Shown here: positions 11,362-23,145 of the stretch, piece by piece
How positions within the stretch are numbered: the first letter of the stretch is position 1
Layout: the number at the start of each line of letters is the position of its first letter
Source: Gnetum montanum
Lineage: Eukaryota; Streptophyta; Gnetopsida; Gnetales; Gnetaceae
NCBI GenBank assembly: GCA_015680685.1
Contig: MNCI01014593.1
Coordinates: 83,280 to 147,279 of the forward strand
Direction: 5' to 3'
Length of the DNA stretch: 64,000 nt
Made by a program: the position numbers and the translations under genes
Notes under the pieces: generated by a model
The model's database searches: none
Told to the model about the DNA's origin: nothing
Seen by the model: only the letters and a program-made list of their open reading frames with translations

Positions 11362-13914
11362 CACCTTGTTTCTCCAACCGAATCATCATCCTCTACTTCA
11401 CCTCATCATTATCATTCTCTAAAATCCTATCCACTCATGCCCTCTCCACCAAGGTCACCACCTCATGTACCTTACACTTTCTCTCAACAACAACATTCTC
11501 ATCCTTCACCTCCTTCTACATTGCCACCAATTGTGCCAAAAGGTTTTGCAACACAGCATCAACCCATGAACATTACTTGTGCTGCTACTATCAACAGTAG
11601 TGGGAACCCTCCACAACGTTGAAAGCATCCTTTCTTTAGACGTGACCGTCGAAAGGGACACCATAGTTTAGAAACCACTGCATCTGCCAACTCAGCACAA
11701 ATCCAACACTGTGGTGCATCTTCATCTTCAAACCCAACACCTCATGTTACCTTATCAAGGCCACCACTTAATACCCCAACAACCATGAGGCCCAATGAAT
11801 ATAGCCACGTAGGGAGACATATTGATCCTTGCATACCATCTTACCGTCACGGGTGCCATAGTGGGTCAACTCCTTATCAATTAACCACATCTTATAATTT
11901 TCCCCACTATGTCAACTTTAATCAAGTGTGTGCACCCCAATTTGGGTACATTCCAGCCACCACATCAAAAGACACCCAGTGGTTTGGACATGACCAGACT
12001 CTAATATTTACAACATGCATGGATCTGCATTTTCCATTTATTAATTCTAGCCATGACCAAAAGTTTACTTATGGGGGGTATCCCCCATTCTAACAACAGT
12101 AAAATTAATAAATATTTTCCTTTTCTTCAATTTTACAATTTTTTTTCCAATTTTTCATCTTTCAATTTATTGTTTTGTCTTTTTGTCTTTTTGTCTTTTT
12201 ATGAGTAATCTCATCTACGAATAAAACACTCATGTGACTCGTTGATTGAGGTGTTGTTCCATGCTATCAAGTCTCATGTGACTAATTATTTAAACAACGA
12301 GCCCACAACATCCATTCACCCATTCTATTAATAAGAGGTTCTATCTTAGCTACAATGATATTCCTAATCATTACAACTTAAAGAAATTTTGTGTTATTGT
12401 GCCCAGAATGAAGAAGGATGGACCAAGAGGGAATGGTTAGGGTGTGACATCAAGGGGACTTGTGGATTCTCTTTGGTGGCCTTTGTAGGAGTTATCATGC
12501 AACTTGGTTGTACTAAGATCCTTGTAGATCTAACGAAAAATGGGAGTAAGAGTAATCCAAAGACACTCAACTAGAAAATAATAATAATGCTATTCTAGGG
12601 GGTCCCACTAGAAAGACATGCACCCATGCCTGAAGGTAAGCAGCTTCTCTGGATAAAGCAATACTTCAAAAAAAAAGAGAGAAAAAGAGAGCAAGAATAG
12701 TGTGCCAAAGTGGCCACACAAAAAAAAAGAGAAGAAGAAAAAGAAAAAATCAAGATCAAAGTGCTGCAAAGTAATTCCAAATCACTCCTCCCTTGAACAA
12801 AACACCAAGTGATCGTACACTTTGCTATCATGGTGCTCTTATTGTTGTCTATCATTGGGAAAAAACAATGTGATGTCACTGATCAGAGGAACAGACTTGG
12901 TCTTGATTTTTGAGTGATAGGTTAATGACACATTAATCATGCCTTACACTAAGAATTCATTGTGCCTTGAGTCAGTTACCTCATGTTCCAATCTCTGTAA
13001 TCCCTTCTACAATTTGCCTCATCTCGCTATTCATGTAATTCTGACTCGTGTCTTGTATAGCATTGAACTCATATCTCATCACGGTGGTATCAACATGTGT
13101 GTGTTTTGTTGCATTGGCATAGATTACATTTAACCCTTCTAGTGCCTACAAACATTTTAAGGTATGGTTACGTAAGGGCATTATAGGTTGGAACCTGCTT
13201 TGGGGAGAACCCACTTATGTGACTTTTGTAATTTGTACTTGTTACACACCACCNNNNNNNNNNNNNNNNNNNNNNNNNNNNNNNNNNNNNNNNNNNNNNN
13301 NNNNNNNNNNNNNNNNNNCCTAAAAGAAGACAACAAGGAGGACCTTCTCAAGGTGCAACCGAACGACCTGGGGGAGGCAAAGGCCAAGGACCTCATGCAG
13401 AACATGCAGAGCAGAAGGTAGAATCATTTAACATCCATCATGAAACTCCTGTTGCTGCATAATCTATCCAAGCAAAAGGAGGAGAGGTTAGGGCCCGAGC
13501 CTATGAAGAGGAATGATGACTATTTGTGGCATGGCATGTCAAGGCCAATCAAGTGTTCCCGCAGCTACTGTGTCCATGGAAAGTGTTGACTCCATCAAAA
13601 ATTGGAACATCAGTATGGATGGCTCATAATCCATGGATAGAAGAGAAGAAATATTAGGCACTTCTTTAATGGTATCAATCTCAAAAGCCTAGCGCGCAGA
13701 ACAAAAGAAAGGCACCCATGGAGGAGCCACCACTACAAGGAACCCCATGAGTTCCACAAGTTTTTTCTTTTGTGTCTATGTCCAAATTTTGTTTAATTCT
13801 CCACTACGGCATGAAGAATAAATTCCTAGTCAGTCAATAATCCCATACCTATCCACTGTGTAATCAATTGAACTTGTTCCTCACTTTCTTTGACTCGAGG
13901 ACAAGTTGTTATTC
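11362..13914 (+). other. E1 internal region lacking pol; includes an assembly gap
   Basis: To about 12093 a proline-, serine- and histidine-rich reading frame continues as a likely extended Gag C-terminus (PPSTLPPIVPKGFATQHQP; later GYIPATTSKDTQWFGHDQ). From 12100 it is AT-rich with TTTTTGTC repeats near 12178 and purine runs at 12668-12750. Short ORFs (for example 12389-12574) resemble nothing I know. Bases 13254-13318 are N. The last part ends with the CTCGAGGACAAGTTGTTATT flank seen before PPTs. No catalytic pol motif was found in any frame. Confidence 0.65.
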
Positions 13915-13927
13915 AGTCATGGGGGTA
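13915..13927 (+). other. Polypurine tract of E1
   Basis: AGTCATGGGGGTA immediately precedes the 3' LTR; this matches the reverse-complemented PPTs of E2, E3a and E3b. Confidence 0.85.
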
Positions 13928-14863
13928 TGATGAGTCATGGTCTATCAGGTCCTATTATCGGACCCCTATTATCGGACCCCTATTATCGGAACCCTGATAC
14001 AAGATACCAGGTTTGATGGGTCCTGATATCGAACATGCATTAACTAGGCAGCATCGACGAGGCCCCGTCGATGCATCTGTCCATGCGTCGATGCGGCCTC
14101 GTTTACGTAGAGTCTATCTCTGGTTATAAATAAGTGTGCACCCGTCACACTTAGGCATCTTTCTAGTAGTTGTAGCGAAGCCCCTGCAATTTGTTTCCAT
14201 AGGAGTTAGACTATTTTCCCAAGTGCATGCCTGCAGCGTGATGCTTGTAATTGTACAGCTCCTTTATTCGAGTGTGATGTACTTGGACACGCACATGACT
14301 AGAAATAAAGATCAAGATTACTTCATCATTGCAGCATTCACTTAGTCTTAATTGTTTAGTTGTTATTGTTATTTATTGTTTTCTTAGTTAATATTTCTTT
14401 ACCATCATTTACTATTCCTATTGTTAAATGCGAAATGAGTACGACTTAATCATGAGCATTTAAGTGTGACTACTTGGTAACCCAGTAGCGTACCCAGGAT
14501 CTATGCTTGGTAATCCTAGTAGTAGTCATGCACAAGGTCTAAGATGTGTATGGATGATTAATGAATGGATGCTCATTGCACTTAGGCTAGCTTAGACTTC
14601 ATTTCCTATTGCTTATTAATTTAATCAAGATTATTTTCCATTGTCTCTAGAAGCAACACTAGTTTAGGATCACATCATACGCCTCACTCTAGACTAAACC
14701 ATACATGATAAAGCAAATACTAGTCCAAGTGGGAAGGCAGCAAACTGTGATCAACGTGTAACTATCTAGATACCACAACTAGCCCATCTGCGGAGTTTGA
14801 CCGGATCATGTGTGAACACTCGTATTCGTATGGTTGAGTGTAGGGGTAGCTTGCCACTCATCA
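13928..14863 (+). repeat. 3' LTR of E1
   Basis: 936 bp, colinear with 8673-9624, same termini, TATAAATA at 14125-14132. Differences from the 5' copy are mostly C/T and G/A transitions plus small U3 indels around the GTCGAT repeats. Confidence 0.92.
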
Positions 14864-14887
14864 CATGTGTTTGCCTTTCAGTGCCAT

Positions 14888-15180
14888 CTGTGGTCACAAC
14901 ACATCCATGAATTAGTAGATATAACATGTAACTTTGAATATTTGCATACCTTATCTCATCAGTTAGTTACACTTGGCTATGACTGAACTATGGAAAATTG
15001 ATTATTTTATTAATTAATTTTCATTATAAGTGTCACCTAAGCTCGTTGGAAGAGTTTAACTTCTATAATTTGGTGTTTAAATGTTGATTTTTTAGTTAAA
15101 CCTTTACGGGATTTAGAAAAATGGTGAAAATTTTTTTGTCAAAAATGGCACATTTGTGACCCCCACGACTAAGAGCTTAC
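14888..15180 (-). other. Predicted 5'-leader intron of E2 ORF3
   Basis: On the minus strand a splice donor, CGAAG|GTAAGC (donor at 15180), is followed by an acceptor ACCACAG at 14890-14888 directly before the ORF3 ATG, giving a 293-nt intron. A PPT-like tract TTAGTCGTGGGGGTCA lies just inside the donor. The same arrangement occurs in E4 (63154-63370) and E3a (48514-48223). Splicing is inferred from conservation and splice consensus. Confidence 0.6.
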
Positions 15181-15326
15181 CTTCGATAGCTACAAGGCTG
15201 AAAAATAGAGAGGTTTGGATAAATAATTAAGATGTTATGGGCTCTAGAAGGTTCTGGGCTCTAAAAATTTGAAAAAATTCATTGGCATTTGTGAGAAAAA
15301 TGTGAAAATTTCTAAGGGGTTGCACA

Positions 15327-15420
15327 TATTTATACTATTTTTGTGGTACGTTGACAGCGTTGCATATACGAGGCCTTGTATACACATGGGCTCCATGGAC
15401 GAGGCCCTGTTTATGAGGTT
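15327..15420 (-). promoter_or_regulatory. Internal promoter-like module upstream of E2 ORF3
   Basis: Reading the minus strand: a GC-rich block with repeats GGCCTCGTCCATGGAGCCC and GGCCTCGTATATGCAACG, then GTCAACGTACCAC, then the TATA box TATAAATA at 15334-15327. The block resembles the U3 repeats of these elements but lies between integrase and ORF3. The TATA box is 154 bp upstream of the splice donor; in E4 the equivalent distance is 152 bp. Confidence 0.55.
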
Positions 15421-16880
15421 CACAGACAAAAGTTTGAAATTTGAATATCTTGAAAAATACATGGAATTTTTGAATGAATTTGAAGTCCATGGAGTCCCAG
15501 AGAAGCCAAGAATATGATGAAATCATTGGAAAGGATCTTTGGAGAGTCAAAAATTAAAAAATTTGATGCAGAATGTCTACATTGAACAAAATATGTAAAC
15601 GAGCACATGGTTGGGTGCAGAAGATGGTGGTACGAAAGATTTTGATTACAAAAATGCTGAAGGATAAGGTGCTTAACAAATCCAACCAAGAGATATGCAA
15701 ATGGGTCCTCCTCATAGCTGGCACATGGCTTGTTTATCCTTGCATAACCTCAACCTAAGAAGTTTATGGGCCCCATAGGCAATTAATGGTTGATGGAAGT
15801 TAAGGACCAAAACTTGGAAGATTCTACCCAAGAATTCAAGTACATCAAACAAAGACATCAAATCAAGAACATGGACACTAACAATGAGGTGAGTTATGGG
15901 CAACATAGATGAATGATGGAGAAGGTGGAGTGGAATTCTAAATTAAGGTCATAAGAAGTCCCTCATGCATTTGTGTTTAAATGACTTAAGAAGATCCATC
16001 CTTAGTCCAGATCAAAACCAACCACTTTCAGCGACTTTGCATCATCACTTTGAGATCAATCCATCCCTTGAAGACACAAGAGTGCTTCCACAGAACAACC
16101 ACTACTCTATAAGGAGAAGAAAAGAGAAGCAAGAAGTGAGAGCGGGCTTTAGTTAGAGGGGACCTTCAAGCATGGATAACATGTCTTTCTTATCCCATAA
16201 CTAATGCTTGTAGCCTGTTTATTTGTCTAAGGGATGTGCTTTGAATTCCCATCCTATTTTTTATGTGTTTTTTTCTTTGTGAATGGGAACCACACCATGC
16301 AAAGACTGTATTCAAATTTCTATTATTGGTTGACATGAAATTATAAGAAGTCTATGAAAACACTCATGCACTTGAGCCAGTAAAAGAGTACAAAGAGTAT
16401 GGAGTTCCATTGAAGTCACATCCTATGAAAACCTTTGAATCCTTTCCAATTCTAGAAATTACCGAGGTCACAAATTTATTAAAATTTTATTTAATGAAAA
16501 GGAACCTTAAACTTCCAAAACAAGGAAAAGCATAGAGTTTGTGGATGGGTGGATGTCATGAACTCACTACCTATTTCATGAAAAGAAAACCATGCCTTAG
16601 CCATTAGTACAAAAATTCAAAAATAGAAACCAAACATTAGCAAACAAAACATTAAGCATAAAATACCATTAGTAACAACAATGGCACCACTATGTCCTGT
16701 TGGAACAAAGCAAATTTATTAACAAAAATTATAAAATCACACTAAAATAAAGTAAAATATATAAGAAAGTGTAAGATATTCAACAAAATTTTAAATGTAC
16801 TAACAATGGTGTAAAACAAAAAATGGTGTAAAAAAGGAAGAAGTTTTAAAATCAAAAGGTATAAAATAAACAATCTACAA
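15421..16880 (-). other. E2 non-coding block between integrase and ORF3 module
   Basis: No ORF of note. Parts recur in E3a (about 48700-49580), E3b (about 51200-52080) and E4 (62130-62230). Examples are GGGAATTCAAAGCACA with CCCTTAG, and the GTCCCCTCTAA segment (plus-strand equivalents near 16160 and 16235). The region is therefore a conserved untranslated spacer of the family. Sequence at 16600-16880 is (A/T)-rich with AAAA-TGTGTAAAA repeats. Confidence 0.6.
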
Positions 16881-16889
16881 AAAAAAAAT

Positions 16890-19800
16890 GTGTAAAACAA
16901 AAAATATAAAAATTGAGGAGCCACATATATAATTAGCATGGATGGCCATCTTTCCCACAACTGAGGTGGAAGGAGAAGATCCAAAAAATTGAGCATGGTT
17001 GCCCATCCGTTAAGGTATTTATTACACTAGCTTGCCTTGGCTCATGAAAAGGCTTTATCTGTTGGATGTTGACCAATTGCTTTTTCTTTAGGCTTTTAGG
17101 TTTGTATATGATCATGGCCCTAGAAGAAAAGGTTTCATCACTTATATAAGGCCATTCCCACAATGTTTGGAATTTTGTTTTTTGAGGTATGTGTGTGGGG
17201 TTCCAATAGATAACCTTATCTCCTAATTGAAATTTTACTCTCTTATTCTAAGATCATGACATTATTTGTTAAATGCTTTGTGCACTTCATTACAAGATAG
17301 GGCTACTAATCAATTTTTTTCTAGCACATTGAGGTTGATTAGTCTTTTTTTTTTTTTTTTTGTGTCAAACTTAGGTTAAGATCTAGGTCACACGTTGTTG
17401 AGAGTGTATGAAGCTCAGATTGAATTAGGAGCATTGGAAGTTTTTCGTACACCAACTCATAGGGAGAGTAGCCAATAGGGAGTTTCCATGTTGAGTGGTA
17501 GGCCTAAATAGCATCGTTGAGTTTTGTGCTCCGGTCTCTCCTATATTTGCTAATAGTTCTTATTAGAATCCTTGTAATCTCTCTATTAGTCACCTCTGCT
17601 TAACCGTCATCTTGGGTGTGATAAGGTGTTGTTAATTTATGTTCAACCCCCAAGTGTTGCATGAGTTTTTCAAAAGTAGCACTTGTAAAATGGATTCCAT
17701 TGTTAGAAATCAGTGCACATGGCATCCCAAATCTATTCACAACATTTTGTTATTCAAATTGAGCAGTAGTGGATGATGTACAATCGTGACAGCTGCTACT
17801 TCTACCCATTTGGTATAGTAGTCAATGGTGACAATTATATATGCCTTCCATTGGACATGGGTGTGATGGAACCCATGAAATCTATGCCCCATATATCAAA
17901 GGGTTCCAGTGGTTGAATCCACTATTAAGGATCCTCTATTCATGCGATCATCCCACCATCTCGTTGGCAACGCTCACAAGATCGGACAAATTAGTGGGCA
18001 TCCCTGAAGATTGTGGACCAATAGTATCCTACCATTAGGATTTTTATGGCTGTGCATCTTCCAGCATAGTGGCCTCTATAAGGGCCTTCGTGAACATCTT
18101 AGAGAATGCACAATTGATCTACATCAAGTAAGCACCAACGAACCAGGCCAACGACACACACCTCGTAAAGGTGTCCATTGATTTCCATGAGGTGCTTAGC
18201 CTAATGAAGAAACTATTGTTTCTTCCTATGGTTCAAATCTTGTGGCATCTCCTAAGTGAGAAGATAAGTGCGGATGCCATCATACCATTTTGGTTCTATG
18301 GGCATGTGCTTGTTTATTGCACCAACAAAGAGAAGTTGATCAAGAAATAGATCAAATAATGGGCTTTCCTTCTCATTTTTTTTTCATCGCAACTAAGACA
18401 AGTGATTGCCAACCATATTCTTAGTTCCCTTTGATCTACCATTGTAAGATTGAATTCCTACAAAATCACCAGCCACCATATGACACGAGAGCTCATAGTT
18501 GGTGGTGTAATTTAGTTGTGCACCAGCAATGCTTCAACTTATGCAATGGATGTAATATGGACATTTCTTATCATCCAATTGCATGCGTATAGCTCCCAGG
18601 GTGTAATTAGATGCATCCACCATGATATGAAATGGTCTAGATGAGTTAGGTGCTTATAGAATTGAAGTCTATATGAGCTTCTATTTGAGGCTCTAGAATG
18701 CATTTTCACATTCCTTGGTCTAGACAAAGGGAGCATATTTCTTTGTTGGCTGAACCAACAATTTCACAATCTTAGATAAATTCTTTATGAATTGCCGATA
18801 GTAACCAATGTGTCCAAGGAATGATCAAACATCTTTGATGGTTTCTGGTTGATGAGTGATTCCTTGGATGACCCTTATCTTTTTAGGATCTACCTTAATT
18901 CCTTCCTACAAAATTCAATGCCCCAATACAATGCCCTCCTAGACCATGATATGGCTATTTTGCCAATTAAGCCATAGATTTGTTTCCACACATATTTTTA
19001 GTACTTACTCAAGGTGGTCCAAGGCTTGCTCGAATGTAGCACCATAAGTGGAGAAGTAATCTATGAAGACTTCCACTCCACTACCTATTTTTTGCTAAAA
19101 GGTACTTAAGACCAGACATTGGAAAGAGACAGGAGCATTGCATAAACCAAAGGGCATCTTGTGATATGCCAAGGTTCCCTAGGGACTTGTGAATGTTATT
19201 TTGGCCTACTCTTCTAGTGTAATCTGGATTTGATAATAGCCACTATAACCATCTAGAAAACTATAATAGAAATGCCTAGATATGGCATCCAACACCTAAT
19301 AAATGAATGGAAATGAGAAACAATCTTTGAAGATTGTCATATTTAACAACTTGAAATCGATACAAACCTAGCATTTTCCACCTCTCTTTGTCACTCTCAC
19401 AAGTTGGCTGGCCCACTTGCTATCTACAATAGGGTAAATGAACCTTGCCTTAAGGAGGTTCTCAATCTCCTCCTTGATAATTTATTTCAATTTTTGGTTC
19501 AACCACCGTTGTGGTTGCCTCCTTGGCTTCATGGATGGATCAGTGTAAATGTGGTGCTTGCATATCTGTGGATCAATTCTAGTGAGTTCAAGATATGACC
19601 AAGCAAAGGTTGCTAGCCATTTGTTGATCACTTTCAACAGTTTTGCTTTCTGTTGAAGAGCAAGTTTGGCATTGAGTATGACCAGCTTGCCATTTTTTAA
19701 GAATGCATATTCTAGGCCAGTAGGTAGATTTTTCAACTCTAGGGACTCTTATTTAAAATTATCAAGGATCTTCAACTCTTCCCAATTAGAATCAGTGTTT

Positions 19801-20480
19801 TCATCATTAGAGAGTTGGTGATGAGCTTTCTCTAGTTCATCCATGCCTACAACATAAGTGCATGTCAAGCTCTTAGTAGGTTACAAGCATATTATGCTAC
19901 TATCAGAATCAATGGTTAGCCACTGGGTGCCCTCTTATTTTGTGGCTACTACATACAAACACCTTTGAATATTTGCCTCATGTGCACATTGCTTACATGT
20001 AAAGATAGATGTGCATTTCATGGACCAAGGTTTTTGCATGTAATTGCATCCCATATCATTGTATGCAATGCATAGAACTTGTCTCTTCTCAATCTTTCCA
20101 AATGCATTTTCTTTAGATATCTCCAAGGAAAGATATTTGATGCCCATTCTTACATCAATAGTGCTTAACCATGGCCTTTCCATAATGATTGGGAAGTCCC
20201 CCTTATAGTTTTCAACCTTAATTACTAAGAAATCGATAAGATAAGACCACTCGTAGACAATGGTCAAAATGTCTTCAACCAATCCCAATGGAATAGTCAT
20301 GGACTAGCCTACCAATTCCAATCTAATATTGCTCTTCTTAAGAGGTTATAGATTCCAAGCAATATGCATCTCATGAGATTTCAAGTTCACACTAGAACCT
20401 AAATTAAGAAGAGCTTTACACGGTTCATTCCTAGCAATCTATAAATAGATAAGGAGACTCCCAGGATCAGCTAATTTCCT
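16890..20480 (-). pseudogene. E2 pol: protease, reverse transcriptase, RNase H, integrase
   Basis: Minus-strand order. The protease remnant near 20430 reads CKALLNLGSSVNL; the catalytic Asp of the family's DLGS is Asn here. The linker GLEYAFLKNGKLVILNAKL and the RT start RLNQKLK lie at 19736-19482. RT and RNase H are broken up at 19480-18300. The integrase zinc finger (GHYAGRC.. SCERCQR) is near 18080-17960. The core starts with [10 protein letters not shown] near 17890; the second catalytic Asp reads LISNNG (D to N); the third motif AEVTNREI keeps its Glu. The integrase C-terminus (GAM/AMIIYKPKSLKKKQLVNIQ, KPFHEP) ends near 16935. I see no chromodomain. Many stops are TAG or TAA at glutamine codons. 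No frame is open. Confidence 0.83.
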
Positions 20481-22991
20481 TGGAAGGTTGCTAGCTTAGA
20501 TTCAATTAGATACGACATGAGTGAGCATAATAGTATGGATTTTCGGTGACCCTTGATTTAAAGAGGACCCAATGGAATGGTTTGTAGAGGATAAAGTAGG
20601 AGCAGGGTGACTAGCCACTTGAGTCTGTGAGGGCTTAGTAGGACTGTTAGTTTAAAAGAATGGTCTTTTATAAGCATGAGATTCTGAACTCTTCTATTAA
20701 TAAACTGATTGTAGATTGATGCCTTTGGTAGCATTATGTTGCTATGGCTGGGCTAGAAGTTCACTCTACATGGATGGAGTAGGTGGTAGCTGCGTTGAGG
20801 GTTGAGGAACAGGTGTAGAAATAAGAGGAGGATAAGAATAAAAGGTGGCATCTCTCATGGAATGTGGAGAATGAGTTTTGTAGTATTTGAAAGGGTGTAG
20901 TCACATTGAAAAAAAGAAATGTGATTGGAAAAGTCACGTGGAGACAAGGGTTGTTGAACATAATACCCATATGGATCTAGTTGCCTATAAGGGTACTGCT
21001 ACCTTGGTGTTGGCATCCCCCATGACTGTGGTTGGTCCCACTATTGATATTGTTTGTACGATTGTGGTGGAGTTCCACTTTACTAATATTGTTATTGCTA
21101 GAAAAACTACCTAGGATTACCTTGAGGGATAAGGCAATCTTCTAGGTGTTTACCTTCTTGCTAGTCATGGATTTAGAGCATACACCTCGAACTCCTGTAA
21201 GTGTGACATGATGGGGCAACATACCCTAGGATGTTCATATTGGCAAATGTCACACCCACCAGCATCATCTAATTCAATTTCTGCAACTTCATCTACTACA
21301 ACAATCTTGTCCTTACTCCTTTGGTAGAAACATTTAGCTTCTTTTTTCCTCTTGCAGTTACGATCACTACTCTATTTTCATGATTCTTCAGTAATTTTTA
21401 GAGCAATTTGGAATTCTTCATTCAAAAAATTCTACATTTTATCCACCTTAGCCAAAAATTTAAACATATATTTTTGGATCAGCAAGGTCTTCCTATTTAC
21501 CACCTCATCAAGTGGTGATTCCTCCTCACTATCACAAAATTGGAACTCCATCTTTCTAATGGAAGGATCCCTATTATATTCCTCTACACTTTCACATTTT
21601 CTCAACTCTCATTCTTCTTTTGCTACCTGCTCAATTAGCCTTTGAATTTGATAGGCTTTGAGTTTATATAGTCTCCCATGGGCATAGACCCCAAGAGTTC
21701 CTTCATCTCCAATCTAATTCTATCTATGATATGGTGAAGTTGTTCTTTCTAAGAATAATCATGGCTAGGGCATCAGTGTATGAGACAATAGTATCTACCC
21801 ATGGTGATGTTCAAGGGTTCATGATTTCCTTGCTTCCATCCTTGGATCTACCTTCTTAGGTTAGACACTCTAAAGTATGTCTAATACTTATCAATAACTA
21901 ACTCTAATGTTGTACTCCACTTGCAAATGGATTCTAGTTCTAAGGACTAGTACCAACTTTCTACTTCTTTGATGAGTGTCTTGGGAAATAGCTTTAATTT
22001 ATGCCAATAATTTTTTATATTTTGTAAGGCACAAGCATTGTGAAAATATTGAAGATTTGTTTGTGGATCAAAGTTATACCCCCCCCCCCCCCCCCTCAAA
22101 TCTAGGAATATTGTTCATATCAAGTCATCTGATCCAGCTATCCTTCACATGCCAGGTTGGAATTTTTATAGCCTCTACAATATTTAACATGTGTTGAGTT
22201 ACCAAAAAATTCTCATCATCATCATCATTATTTCAATTATGTCCTCTACTACCCCCTCAATCATTGTGGGCTTGGCAATCATCATTATTATTCCATTGTT
22301 CACCTCCATCATGGTTGTTCTTTCTATGACATTTATTAGAACTAGAAGAGGAAGAAGAATATGCAAATGAAGAGGGCAAAGAGGGAGGAAGATTATCACA
22401 ACCATGATGTGTACCAACTCCTCTTTAGTAATCATGGCCATGTTCATTAGTTTTCTTATCCTCTTGACACTTGTTCGAGGCCCTACCTTGACTACCATCT
22501 TTACTTGAACCTAGGTTGTTGATAGTGGACCGAAAATTCAAAGTCGCACCCCCATCACCAGTAATAAGGGGTGGATAATCTTCATGTTGAGAGCCTCTAA
22601 AGGGAGGGTCCTCATTTTCATTTTGGTTAAACAAGAATTAGGGATTGGTTAACCATTTCCCCTTCACAAACTCATGGTGCTTCTACTAGTGTTGATCTCT
22701 CCTGCATTGTGTTTCAATGGGATAGTAGTCCTAGTAGTCATAATCATGCACAACATACTCCTCTTAAAGATCATGGATGCCCAACCTCTTAAGAGTTTGA
22801 AGTAGCATCACTAGCATAAATCGATTAGGAGGCATCACAATGTTGCCTTCTATATCACACCATCGCAATTATTCATCCTAATGCAAGATGAAGGTAAAAT
22901 CAAGCACATACTCATTTGGATAACTATACACCACCTTGTATTCTTAAAGGACTGGTGGTTTAGTACCATCATGCCTATGAGAAGAAGACAT
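20481..22991 (-). pseudogene. E2 gag
   Basis: Minus-strand ATG at 22991-22989 begins MSSSHRHDGTKPPVL, followed by VVYSYPNEYV, matching E4 gag (MSSHRRYAFEPSVPQEC, VVYKHLDEYVPNF). An acidic/basic linker spans about 22640-22200. The capsid region 22190-21400 is heavily mutated. The nucleocapsid knuckle at 21254-21216 is intact: CDICQYEHPRVCC. A 17-base C run at about 22079-22095 disrupts the capsid region. The frame is closed by many stops. Confidence 0.78.
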
Positions 22992-23126
22992 TTTGCAATA
23001 CAAATAAGATATCAGTGTGCTTATGTGATTATATTATTTGTGAGAATGATTTTAACCTTAGGTTTCATCCACCGATGTTAATGATGGTCACTAAACCTAG
23101 ATAGCACACTTTTCAAACAAAATGAG

Positions 23127-23144
23127 TCCTTGGCAATGACGCCA
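23127..23144 (-). other. Primer-binding site of E2 (tRNA-Asp type)
   Basis: Minus strand TGGCGTCATTGCCAAGGA, one base inside the 5' LTR. It matches the tRNA-Asp complement at 14 of 18 positions, with mostly transition differences. Confidence 0.85.
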
Positions 23145-23145
23145 A

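Larger units (their letters stand above)
8673..14863 (+). mobile_element. E1: gag-only, non-autonomous LTR element nested in E2
   Basis: A forward element with LTRs of 952 and 936 bp, both TGATGAGT..ACTCATCA. The flanking target duplication is perfect: CATGT at 8668-8672 and 14864-14868. The internal 4.3 kb contains a tRNA-Asp type primer site, a gag reading frame, a long region with no protease, RT, RNase H or integrase similarity, and a PPT. Only 65 N interrupt it, so as assembled there is no room for pol. It must have been mobilised by enzymes of a related element. The LTRs differ mostly by transitions. It is younger than E2, whose ORF3 it splits. Confidence 0.92.
5844..14887 (-). pseudogene. 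E2 ORF3: large extra ORF downstream of pol, split by E1
   Basis: On the minus strand it starts at the ATG at 14887-14885 (MALKGKHMQEKEPSQPREK). E1 interrupts it a few codons later; it resumes at 8672 and runs to a TGA at 5846-5844, about 945 codons without E1. The N-terminus matches ORF3 of E4 (MASKPRHLRDEGPSQQRDK) and E3a (MAPKGKHELEAGPSQLRDK). A second conserved block near 8470-7960 aligns with E4 (VLQELNF; CYGVD-KEF; HLNPM-R-SKI; LSGKF). From about 7100 to 6100 the sequence is charged and Leu/Glu/Lys-rich, reading as a long coiled coil, and the tail is proline-rich. Stops are mostly TAG replacing CAG. I see no transmembrane segment, signal peptide or known domain. Function is unknown; it sits where Athila elements carry their env-like ORF but looks non-membrane. 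Confidence 0.72.

Noticed and set aside
12389-12574. Short ORF inside E1 as a possible protease remnant
   Set aside because: No DLGS/DTGA motif or other pol signature; similarity too weak to call.
16742-16996. 84-residue reverse ORF with hydrophobic Phe/Leu/Tyr stretch, candidate membrane protein
   Set aside because: It lies in A/T simple repeats after the integrase C-terminus of E2 and is not shared with E3 or E4; an artefact of T-rich sequence.
17345-17361. Poly-T run as a possible LINE/SINE tail boundary
   Set aside because: It falls inside E2 integrase-coding sequence with no target duplication or adjoining element; simple homopolymer expansion.
22199-22498. Met/Ile-rich 99-residue reverse ORF
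   Set aside because: Off-frame reading of the E2 gag linker; the neighbouring frame (22634-22425) fits gag better.
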